Shown here: positions 1 to 6,919 of the stretch, piece after piece | How the letters are laid out: each line of letters begins with the position of its first letter | How positions within the stretch are numbered: position 1 is the first letter of the stretch | NCBI GenBank assembly: GCA_900128565.1 | Contig: LT636096.1 | Span: 1-16,171, forward strand | Source: Stramenopiles sp. TOSAG23-6 | Lineage: Eukaryota; Sar | Length of the DNA: 16,171 nt | Reading direction: 5' to 3' | Position numbers and translations under genes: made by a program | Notes under the pieces: model-generated | Told to the model about the DNA's origin: nothing | The model's database searches: none | What the model saw: the letters and a program-made list of their open reading frames with translations, nothing else

Positions 1-686
1 ACAAAATTTCGTACGAAAAAAAATAGAATTTGAAAAAAAATAAAACATACATTTACAGGTGTGAATGAATTTAATAAATAAGGCCGCATCACTCGTCCTT
101 GATGACCAGTTGATAAGATAATAACACCCTCGCAAATATTACCATTTTCTAAAGGACAGAACCAAAAGAAGTGGACATCTGGGTGTTTTATAGTTTTTAC
201 ATACTTACATGTGGTGCCTCTGTTTGTCGACGTCAATCGATATATTTCTAATCCACGCTGGGTTGCGAGGAATAAAGCATCAGTACTATTTGCATATTTA
301 CACCAAGATACACAGTTACGCAGAAAACGGTGATCTTTACTACGACAAGTTAGCTCAAGTTCTGTACGGCTAAAAATATCAATAATCTCAACAATAGTAC
401 TGCTACGTTGTACTGCAATGAATCGCTTATTATACGAAAAATTCACGGAAACCACCGGACCAGGACTTACAAAATTAAGTGGAGATGATAGGCTTGGAGT
501 AGATCGTAACAAAGCTTGAGATAATGGTATTGTAAAATATACACCACTGCGTATCAGTACAAGTAGCTGTCGTGCTTCATCGAAAAGAACTTGAGAATAA
601 GAGGCAAAGTCAAAAGCAAAATTCGGCCATGCAACAATATTCGCACTCGAGCAAGCATCTGTCATATCAGGTAGATTAGAAACCAT
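1..686 (-). CDS. RMC1/Mic1-like protein, N-terminal fragment (left copy)
   Basis: This is an outward-facing partial gene that stays open from ATG (684-686) to the window edge, 228 codons with no stop. The family (C18orf8/Mic1, Bulli in flies) is the third subunit of the MON1-CCZ1 complex, the Rab7 exchange factor acting on late endosomes. Recognisable N-terminal beta-propeller blocks are VLFDEARQLLVLIRSG (33-48), YNKRFIAVQRSSTIVEIIDI (85-104), LFLATQRGLEIYRL (138-151) and VIILSTGHQGRVMRPYL (188-204). The last ~18 codons are T-rich and read VNVCFIFFQILFFF, unlike the family. Two possible 5' splice sites, GTAAAT (56-51) and GTATGT (50-45), precede them, so the exon probably ends near residue 210. 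The C-terminal half is off the contig. The assignment rests on remembered family similarity. Confidence 0.72.
   Translation of the reverse strand, partial: MVSNLPDMTDACSSANIVAWPNFAFDFASYSQVLFDEARQLLVLIRSGVYFTIPLSQALLRSTPSLSSPLNFVSPGPVVSVNFSYNKRFIAVQRSSTIVEIIDIFSRTELELTCRSKDHRFLRNCVSWCKYANSTDALFLATQRGLEIYRLTSTNRGTTCKYVKTIKHPDVHFFWFCPLENGNICEGVIILSTGHQGRVMRPYLLNSFTPVNVCFIFFQILFFFVRNF
7..18. repeat. 12-bp palindrome near left end
   Basis: TTTCGTACGAAA is a perfect 12-bp palindrome, 6 bp from the contig end and next to A-rich low-complexity sequence. It probably lies in an intron of the RMC1-like gene. A short palindrome beside homopolymer runs is a plausible place for an assembly to stop. Confidence 0.6.
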
Positions 687-759
687 CGATAAAAAAACAT
701 ATATACATCAAAGAATATAAGAGGTTTGCATTTAAGTATCAAGATTCAAGAAGTTCAAA

Positions 760-837
760 ATGACTAAAAGTTATAAATATCTCTTCAGGGTCGAGAGAGA
801 CGAATACGAAGAGAGCGACCAAAAAAAAATGAAATGA
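760..837 (+). CDS. Short ORF / candidate uORF upstream of the STPGR gene (left)
   Basis: ATG at 760 (context AAAATGA, A at -3) opens 25 codons ending in TGA at 835-837. The product is strongly charged (MTKSYKYLFRVERDEYEESD, then QKKMK). It lies 146 bp upstream of the STPGR start on the same strand. If the 5' UTR reaches this far it would act as an upstream ORF. It resembles no family I know and may be chance. Confidence 0.2.
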   Translation: MTKSYKYLFRVERDEYEESDQKKMK

Positions 838-943
838 ACGCGCGCAGGTTTGTGTTTTTGGTGTCGTGTCAATCAAACTTTTTGATTTAGACCTTGACAG
901 TTTCATGATTCACACATATTATTTGAAAGATTTTTGTATCTAG

Positions 944-979
944 CTAGAGTGTTTTTGTTGTAAACAAACAAAACTCTAG
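944..979. repeat. Inverted repeat abutting the STPGR start codon (left)
   Basis: CTAGAGT (944-950) and ACTCTAG (973-979) are perfect 7-bp inverted arms. The interior is T-rich then A-rich and can add further A:T pairs. The element ends 4 bp before ATG at 984, so in the mRNA it could fold as a weak hairpin just before the start codon, or it may be a paired protein-binding site. Confidence 0.45.
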
Positions 980-983
980 AGCA

Positions 984-3431
984 ATGTTATATACAACAGA
1001 GCGATTAAAATCATCTCCGGATTATGGTGAACCTGGACCAGGTTCCTATGAAATATTTTCATCATTTCAAAGGGCAGCACAGGCGAGTTCTAGAAAAAAA
1101 ATTCGTCTGCGTGGGGACTGTAGTATGCATGATTCGACTTTTGGTCGAACCACTAGAAATTCTGCAAACTGTATTCTTTCTCGTCGTCCTATATGTAAAG
1201 CTGTCCACACAGATTCAAATAATATCATAGCAAATTACTCAACGAACAAACAATTAGACTTGAATGAATCTCTTGCCCTTTCTCCGAAATCGAATAAAGA
1301 GCTACAAAAGATAGAAAAACCGTACGTGCCAAAAATGGATTTCTCAAAATCTCTTTCTCCGTATGGAACAGCAAAGCAATCCATAGATTACGACATACCA
1401 AAACTAAGTGAACTCAGAGGTTTAGGTCTCAATATCAGCCAGGAAGATATAGATTGTGACCTTCCACCGACACCAACAGATTGGAATCCTCAAAAAGCAG
1501 CAGCGGAAGTATTAAATTACTTTCACGAAAAAGGAATAGTCATGGACAGACAACTTGATAGAACATCGAACACTACCCCTAATAGAACATCGACATACAA
1601 TAATTTTTCAAAAGAGGATATAAATAGTAGTCCCAAAAGTCTAAATCAAAAGCAAGAAAAAAATAAAACTCAAGAAATATCGAATTATTCAAATCCAACA
1701 AATTTATCCAGGTGTATTCTTCAAAAATGTCGTCCTACCAAACAACCTAATCCTTCTACGTACACCTTGGATAAGTCAGCTATATATACCGTAGAGGATT
1801 GGATCATACAGAAACAAGATAATTTGGAAAATAGTCGTGCACATAGTAAAATGAATTTTAAGAATTCGCGTTTTCCAGATGTTCGTAGTTCAACCTCAAT
1901 CATCATTGGACCAGGCACGTATGATGATTTACTTGGTATAAAACACTGTAAAGATAAAAAACATTTTTCTGTAAAAAAACAATCTTTTGGTGAAAGTAAA
2001 CGGAAACATGCCGTGGATAGAGATTCGACTGTTTTATACCCAGGCCCTGGTCATTACGCAGATGCTAAATATGGTCAAATTGGACACTCCCCTTCATATC
2101 GGTTTGCACATACTATATCAAAAATAGAAAAGGAACATTTGAACTCCACACCAGGATTTAAATTGCCAAAAAGTAGACCTGTAACTGCTCATTGTCCACA
2201 GCGATCAACTAAATTTGCCCCATTATTAGGATCAGCCACAAGCCCAGGTCCGGGTCAATATCGAATTCCATCTACCTTTGAGACAAGAACATTTACACCA
2301 AAGATAGAATCATCTGGTCGATTCAAAAGTACATGGGGTTGTGCGAAAAGACCAAATCTTCTTGAGGCTATGGCTGCTGCTGGAGATAAGACTATAGGTA
2401 CATTGTACTCTCCAGGGCCTGCGGCATACTCTACAAAATCTTCAATATCAATGAAAAAGTCTTTTAACATGGCACAACAGAATCATTTGAGACCTTTTCA
2501 AATGAGAAAAATTGAAAAGGATAAACAGCGGAGGAGACAAAGGTGTTCTCAAAACTCAAAACAATTTGATAAAAATACTCAATCTCCAAGAGCTCAAATG
2601 ACAATAGCTGGTATAAAAAAAGAAGATTTAGTGAATGCTTCTAAAGAGGCCGGACATGAAAACGATAAATTTAGTTTTGAAGCATTTTCGATATTATTTG
2701 ATAAAACACGAAAAAAAACAGGCCGAGCGACGCGTCCATCTCTATCCATATTTCATAAAAGAAGTGTCAGTGTCGTAGAAAATTTGTCAAGTAATGCAGC
2801 AGCTGCAGCTGCAAGACGAAAACAAAAGAGTAAGCAAAAGTCTAAGAAAAAGATTGATATTTTAGAAATGAAAGGAAATGAATATGACAAACTTGAATAT
2901 GTCATAAAGGATCTTATTAGAGGTAAGCGTGTGAAAATACTTAATACTCAGGTAAATGAAAAAGTAACAATAATTGATGATTTATGGAAATTATGTACAA
3001 GTCAAAATGAAAATAATTGCAATGTATGGGATATTCATAAAGTTGTTTCAAATTATTGGCCTTTATTAAATGAAAAGTTAGCTTACAAACGTGCATTCAA
3101 ATATCTTTCAAGTCACAAGAAAACAAAAGAAATAGATGAGCATGAAGAAATAATAACTCGAAATGATTTTTCATGCTTGATAAGAAATATTTTCTATTTT
3201 AGCAAACTTTGGTTCAAATTTAGCAGAAATAGTATTGGTGATGATGAAGACAGAACAATTACTTTTTCAGAATTTTGTGCGTATCTTCATATTTTAAGAA
3301 TCCATTTAGATGATGATGAAGCAGAAGCTGCATTTGCTTTTGTCGATAGAAAATGTATCGGTAAGGGATTATTTAACCTTTTTGTTTTATGGGTCGCAGA
3401 GAGAAATATTCCGATACCCGGTACTTCTTGA
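984..3431 (+). CDS. Sperm-tail PG-rich repeat (STPGR) protein with C-terminal EF-hand-like domain (left copy)
   Basis: This 815-aa protein is likely associated with axonemal microtubules. Five PG-rich repeat cores are visible: PGPGSY (17-22), GPGTY (309-313), PGPGHY (353-358), PGPGQY (421-426) and SPGPAAY (476-482), with a degenerate PNPSTY at 255-260. Such repeats define SHIPPO/ODF3-type proteins. A basic Arg/Lys-rich stretch (508-521), a six-Ala run (605-610) and a KSKQKSKKK patch follow. The C-terminal 200 residues look like paired EF-hands: FSRNSIGDDEDRTITFSEF (loop about 752-763) and FVDRKCIGKG (loop from D788). Both loops lack a full set of calcium ligands, so binding is doubtful. The ATG at 984 (AGAGCAATG) is the first in frame and the repeat at residue 17 supports it. 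An alternative spliced C-terminus is described under findings. Confidence 0.85.
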   Translation: MLYTTERLKSSPDYGEPGPGSYEIFSSFQRAAQASSRKKIRLRGDCSMHDSTFGRTTRNSANCILSRRPICKAVHTDSNNIIANYSTNKQLDLNESLALSPKSNKELQKIEKPYVPKMDFSKSLSPYGTAKQSIDYDIPKLSELRGLGLNISQEDIDCDLPPTPTDWNPQKAAAEVLNYFHEKGIVMDRQLDRTSNTTPNRTSTYNNFSKEDINSSPKSLNQKQEKNKTQEISNYSNPTNLSRCILQKCRPTKQPNPSTYTLDKSAIYTVEDWIIQKQDNLENSRAHSKMNFKNSRFPDVRSSTSIIIGPGTYDDLLGIKHCKDKKHFSVKKQSFGESKRKHAVDRDSTVLYPGPGHYADAKYGQIGHSPSYRFAHTISKIEKEHLNSTPGFKLPKSRPVTAHCPQRSTKFAPLLGSATSPGPGQYRIPSTFETRTFTPKIESSGRFKSTWGCAKRPNLLEAMAAAGDKTIGTLYSPGPAAYSTKSSISMKKSFNMAQQNHLRPFQMRKIEKDKQRRRQRCSQNSKQFDKNTQSPRAQMTIAGIKKEDLVNASKEAGHENDKFSFEAFSILFDKTRKKTGRATRPSLSIFHKRSVSVVENLSSNAAAAAARRKQKSKQKSKKKIDILEMKGNEYDKLEYVIKDLIRGKRVKILNTQVNEKVTIIDDLWKLCTSQNENNCNVWDIHKVVSNYWPLLNEKLAYKRAFKYLSSHKKTKEIDEHEEIITRNDFSCLIRNIFYFSKLWFKFSRNSIGDDEDRTITFSEFCAYLHILRIHLDDDEAEAAFAFVDRKCIGKGLFNLFVLWVAERNIPIPGTS

Positions 3432-3598
3432 ATTTCAAGATTTTTTTCAAACGTTTATTTTACAGGAGCCAAAAAAAAGACAAACGTTTAACTTTTAAAC
3501 TTTAGACAAAAAAGACAATAAAATTTCATTCTCTAAAATCATCAATATTTGTATAGATCTTCCTTCTAATCTCACGAGATTGTGAATTTTAACTCATC
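3432..3598. other. Short intergenic gap between STPGR and LPMO-like genes (left)
   Basis: These 167 bp must hold the 3' end of the STPGR transcript and the promoter/5' UTR of the LPMO-like gene. AAACGTTT occurs twice (3449-3456 and 3482-3489), each inside CAAACGTTTA. A poly(A) signal lies at 3517-3522. TTTTACAG at 3458-3465 resembles a splice acceptor. I see no TATA box close to the LPMO start. Confidence 0.5.
3517..3522 (+). terminator. AATAAA polyadenylation signal, STPGR gene (left)
   Basis: A canonical AATAAA lies 86 nt past the TGA of the STPGR gene and 77 nt before the next ATG. Position and strand fit cleavage and polyadenylation of the STPGR mRNA inside the short gap. Confidence 0.45.
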
Positions 3599-6500
3599 AT
3601 GAATCTACTCGTAATTCTTGTGTTAGTCCAACTATATTCTATGGTATATTCACATGGTCGCTTATACCAGCCTGTGCCAAGAATTGGTATGGGTACTCTC
3701 TGTCCTCCCAGTGACCCAGATTGTTGCATGCTCTTTCCTATACACGACCCACGAGGTAAGAACTTACCAAAGTGGTCAGATGGAGCTTGTTTCGACAAAG
3801 ATGGCAATGTAATGACAAACGTAGCTTGGTCTGAATGCGTGGCCTTTGGCTGCATGAATATACCTGGAAGATCTTACACAACGTGGGGCCACCAGTCTTT
3901 GGGCAGAAAACTACCCATAGATGTTACTGTTTCCAACAGCCAAAGACTAAGAGAAGCCCTGAATACATGTGGCGGTGAAGCAAATAAGGACACTGGGGTA
4001 AATACAGAACACAAAGTTGCCACTTACAATCTTCAGAATAGAACAGGTTTGCAATTAGAAGACCCAGAAGTTTCCTATGTTAAATATGCCTCATATATAG
4101 ACATTGTCTTTGAAGTCACAAGGATAAACGATCACCAACATGAGCCCCAGTGGGGTTCAGGCGTTAGAGTAGCTATTAATTACCTCAATGAAGATGATAA
4201 AAGCTTTAATGATAATGTTTTAACTGATGTCAAATATGAATTAGCTGATGAAAGAGAAAGAAATGGTCTCGGTATCAGAAAAGGCCTTTTTGACGGAGAC
4301 ATGAGTTGGTCTAATGACTATTTTAGTATTGGCATGGAAAAAACTGGAAGATACACTCTGACTGTACCACTTCCACGAAATAAAACGGGCCCAGCTGTTA
4401 TACAATGGGCATGGTTAAGCCATGAGGAGAATGGTTTGTTTATTGGTTGTGCAGATGTTGAAATTATTGACGAAGAAATTGCTCCAGGTATGTCTGAACT
4501 TCGCCATGAAGTTGTCACTGAAGCAGGGCTAGAGCTACGCTGTGCTATTGATGAAGGTTGCTTGAAACGTGGGTCACTTTGCGATGACTTAGGTACTACA
4601 GAACCTCCTTATAATCGATGGAGATGTTCTGTACCCCGCCCAAATTACTTTATAGATGTAAAGGGTAAAATTGAACCTTGTGCGCAACTTCTTTTTGCTG
4701 CATCAACTAAGTGTACAGGATTGTATCCGAGAGATATTACGGAAGTGACATGTATAGAGGGATACTTTTCAAACAGAGGTGACATAGCATTGTTAGAACA
4801 GCGCAGACAAAATGCTCGTGAACTTGCAAAGGCCAAATATCTTCCCTTTACAAATGGGATTGTGGAAAATTGTCAATGTGCAAAAGAATGGACTCTACAA
4901 TGGGGCAGTGCTGAAGAAGGATCCTTAATTGAAGTGACTAGTGATAACTATTGTAAATTATTACCAACCAAGGATGGGTATGGATCAGGGAAGCTTGTGT
5001 GCAAGTGCGATCCTAATAGACTAGAGAAAGATTTGATGGATTCTACTGTTCCTTCTCGAAACTGGGGTGTCTGCTCAAAAAGCATCACAAGTGGTATTAA
5101 TACTAGAGAATGGCTCTTACCTGATCACCTTACAATAACAACCAATACAGGAGAAGCCAAAAATTTTGTTGATACTTTGACGTATAAACCTATTTGTGTT
5201 GGTAGTGTTAGTTGTGACATGACTACCTACAATGGTAAGAATGGTGTTGGTATGTCTTTCAACTTGACATTTCAATCTGTCGGTGCCGAGGCCGTGAGGA
5301 AAGAGGGAATCTTGTCCGCTGTTATCGTTGACTTTGGTACTGGTTATGTTGAAGGAGAAACAATCACAATCAACCAAGATCAAATGAGGAGAATTTTGGT
5401 TAGCAAAAGTTTTTTCTATAATGAAATAATTCCTGGAAACGGTACACCTGTAGAAATGACTACACAAGTTGTCTTTACAATTACTGCAAGCGCTGCACGT
5501 GGACAAACTAGTACTGAAACACTTTGGAGAGACAAGCCAATTATACAGAACTTTCTCAGCAGTGCTTCATGTTCTACTTGTACTGGGTGGGATCCAAGCA
5601 AACAAGGGGTATCGAAACCAGCTTTCCTTGGGACGACAACAGGGGCTCCTGGGTTTGCCAAATATGAAGCTGGAAGAACAGGAGGGAGAGGTGACGCTNA
5701 TGAAAATCCAAAAAAACGTGGATGCTGGACTCTAGCAGAATATAAAGAACTTGATAAATATTCTGATTTAGGGTTATGTTGTGGGGGATATATAAGTATA
5801 AATAACATGTACCGTGATAATGAATGTTATAGTCCAACGGATACTGGAACTTTTCAATGTTTTGCTTCAATCAATAAAGAGTGGGAAGGAACTTCTAAAG
5901 AGTTTGGCGATTTGCTTACCAAGTATGATATACGACCAAATAAACTACTTAAATGGTATCCAAATACCATAAGCTTTAATGACTGTGGTACCGAGGACCC
6001 TCCACTTCGTTGTAGTGTTTGTGGAAATGGTGGAACTAAATACAACTGTCCAATAGGAACTTACAAGAATGGAAAATCCTGCGATGGAGGAGTTGAAGAT
6101 ACTCAGACATGTGCCAAGTGTGAAAATAATATAGCTGGTGCAAAATGTACATCTTGTGAGCCCAAGACAGGAGGAGGCAGTTCGTGTACAGCATTTATAT
6201 GCATTGATGGGTTCACTGACGACAATGGAATTTTTGGTGATGGATGTGAGGTTTCAAGTCTTCGAAATGATAGTTCTGATGATAATACTTCTGACAACAG
6301 TTTTCCTTGGTCCCTTGTACTAATTATTGTTGGTTCCATCTTGGCAACTGGTACTACAATACTTGTGTGGTATTTGTGGTCACAAAAATCGAAGGATCCA
6401 AGTGTGAAGACCAAACAAGGAGAAGATAGGATGGAACATATGGAACAAAATGTTGGCACTGCTGCTAATTCTGTTAATTCTGAAAGCCAAGGGGTCCCTC

Positions 6501-6673
6501 GTAAATCACGTGTGTCAAGACAGTCAGTGGGTGTAGCTGTGGCCAAAAGCCAAGGTGATCCCACTCAAGCACGAGAACCAAGACAGTCGGTGGGCGTTGC
6601 TGTAGCGAAAGGGGATACCCTGGAGAATGCATCATCAGAGAAAGATCGAAGGGTTACTTCTGGATACGTTTGA
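3599..6673 (+). CDS. Membrane-anchored LPMO-like (histidine-brace) surface protein (left copy)
   Basis: This is a 1024-aa type I membrane protein. Signal peptide MNLLVILVLVQLYSMVYS (1-18) would be cut to leave His19 as mature residue 1 (HGRLYQPVPR), as in copper lytic polysaccharide monooxygenases, which oxidatively cleave chitin, cellulose or related glycans. A second brace histidine is plausible at H179 or H181 (RINDHQHEPQWG). The usual C-terminal block of the domain is seen as VIQWAWLSHEENGLFIGCAD (267-286), with F281 near the axial position. The domain spans about 19-292. A Cys-containing region (315-540), a GTGYVEGETITI beta-motif (580-591), a Cys-rich region (about 796-883), a Ser/Asp-rich linker, a transmembrane helix (about 904-926) and a 98-residue cytosolic tail follow. 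Codon 701 contains the ambiguous base. The AA family (AA10, AA15, AA17 or new) is unresolved and activity is inferred. Confidence 0.68.
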   Translation: MNLLVILVLVQLYSMVYSHGRLYQPVPRIGMGTLCPPSDPDCCMLFPIHDPRGKNLPKWSDGACFDKDGNVMTNVAWSECVAFGCMNIPGRSYTTWGHQSLGRKLPIDVTVSNSQRLREALNTCGGEANKDTGVNTEHKVATYNLQNRTGLQLEDPEVSYVKYASYIDIVFEVTRINDHQHEPQWGSGVRVAINYLNEDDKSFNDNVLTDVKYELADERERNGLGIRKGLFDGDMSWSNDYFSIGMEKTGRYTLTVPLPRNKTGPAVIQWAWLSHEENGLFIGCADVEIIDEEIAPGMSELRHEVVTEAGLELRCAIDEGCLKRGSLCDDLGTTEPPYNRWRCSVPRPNYFIDVKGKIEPCAQLLFAASTKCTGLYPRDITEVTCIEGYFSNRGDIALLEQRRQNARELAKAKYLPFTNGIVENCQCAKEWTLQWGSAEEGSLIEVTSDNYCKLLPTKDGYGSGKLVCKCDPNRLEKDLMDSTVPSRNWGVCSKSITSGINTREWLLPDHLTITTNTGEAKNFVDTLTYKPICVGSVSCDMTTYNGKNGVGMSFNLTFQSVGAEAVRKEGILSAVIVDFGTGYVEGETITINQDQMRRILVSKSFFYNEIIPGNGTPVEMTTQVVFTITASAARGQTSTETLWRDKPIIQNFLSSASCSTCTGWDPSKQGVSKPAFLGTTTGAPGFAKYEAGRTGGRGDAXENPKKRGCWTLAEYKELDKYSDLGLCCGGYISINNMYRDNECYSPTDTGTFQCFASINKEWEGTSKEFGDLLTKYDIRPNKLLKWYPNTISFNDCGTEDPPLRCSVCGNGGTKYNCPIGTYKNGKSCDGGVEDTQTCAKCENNIAGAKCTSCEPKTGGGSSCTAFICIDGFTDDNGIFGDGCEVSSLRNDSSDDNTSDNSFPWSLVLIIVGSILATGTTILVWYLWSQKSKDPSVKTKQGEDRMEHMEQNVGTAANSVNSESQGVPRKSRVSRQSVGVAVAKSQGDPTQAREPRQSVGVAVAKGDTLENASSEKDRRVTSGYV
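5699..5699. other. Ambiguous base N (left)
   Basis: The only N in the left arm is the first position of codon 701 of the LPMO-like gene (NAT, so Asn, Asp, His or Tyr). Its mirror partner is the N at 10473. Confidence 0.99.
6485..6610 (+). repeat. 63-bp tandem duplication in LPMO-like cytosolic tail (left)
   Basis: Two adjacent 63-bp units (6485-6547, 6548-6610) encode residues 963-983 and 984-1004. Both units start SQG, keep Pro at position 5 and end RQSVGVAVAK. The shared ten residues differ at several third codon positions (e.g. GTAGCTGTGGCC versus GTTGCTGTAGCG), so the duplication is not very recent and the peptide looks selected. Confidence 0.85.
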
Positions 6674-6919
6674 GAAATATAGCAGAAGCTTTAACTTCTA
6701 ATTAAGTGAATGTCATGAGTAACTAAGTATAAAAACAGATTTTATGAAAAAATACTATTTTCTATATATGTTCATTATTTTTTTTAATCGAGGCACACGT
6801 GGACGAGTACCATTAAAAAAAAATACTTTGATGCAAGAGCACGCATTGGGTCGATTATAATCATCAATTTATTATATAACACATATTGTTTGATGGACAA
6901 ATTTGAAACCAAAATCATT
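6674..6919. other. Convergent 3' region: LPMO-like gene and ankyrin gene, containing the left repeat boundary
   Basis: These 246 bp lie between two converging stop codons and contain no convincing gene. AGAAG-CTTTAA-CTTCT just after the LPMO stop can form a small 5-bp hairpin. An ATTAAA at 6812-6817 is a possible poly(A) signal for the LPMO-like gene. The inverted-repeat arm ends at 6840. The 15 nt just inside the boundary (6826-6840) read ALASK on the minus strand, matching the end of the protease-like fragment at the other junction. Confidence 0.5.
6868..6873 (-). terminator. AATAAA polyadenylation signal, ankyrin gene
   Basis: TTTATT on the plus strand is AATAAA on the minus strand, 46 nt past the ankyrin gene's TAA. 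Distance and strand suit its mRNA 3' end. It lies in the unique spacer, 28 bp from the repeat arm. Confidence 0.45.

Larger units (their letters stand above)
687..983. promoter_or_regulatory. Divergent intergenic region, RMC1-like / STPGR gene (left)
   Basis: These 297 bp separate two divergent start codons and so should carry both promoters. A TATA-like TATAAATAT sits at 772-780 and a short GC-rich ACGCGCGC at about 838-845. A 25-codon ORF (760-837) and an inverted repeat next to the plus-strand ATG (944-979) are listed separately. No transcription start site can be fixed from sequence alone. Confidence 0.5.
1..6840. repeat. Left arm of a 6840-bp perfect inverted repeat
   Basis: This segment is the reverse complement of 9332-16171. 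All long reading frames, intergenic landmarks and the ambiguous base recur at mirror positions (i and 16172-i). Identity stops abruptly: after the shared GCAAGAGC ending at 6840 the left side continues ACGCATTGGG, while the mirror strand continues GTCATTCTGC. The outer end of the repeat coincides with the end of the window, so its true length may be greater. I compared the two arms by eye at landmarks and through identical translations, not base by base with software. Confidence 0.97.

Noticed and set aside
5416-5870. Overlapping antisense ORFs of 98-130 codons within the LPMO-like gene
   Set aside because: They are shadows of the strong coding frame, with no signal peptides or motifs and start codons unrelated to any promoter.
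984-6673. Alternative genetic code
   Set aside because: TGA, TAA and TAG each terminate a well-supported gene and none appears inside one.
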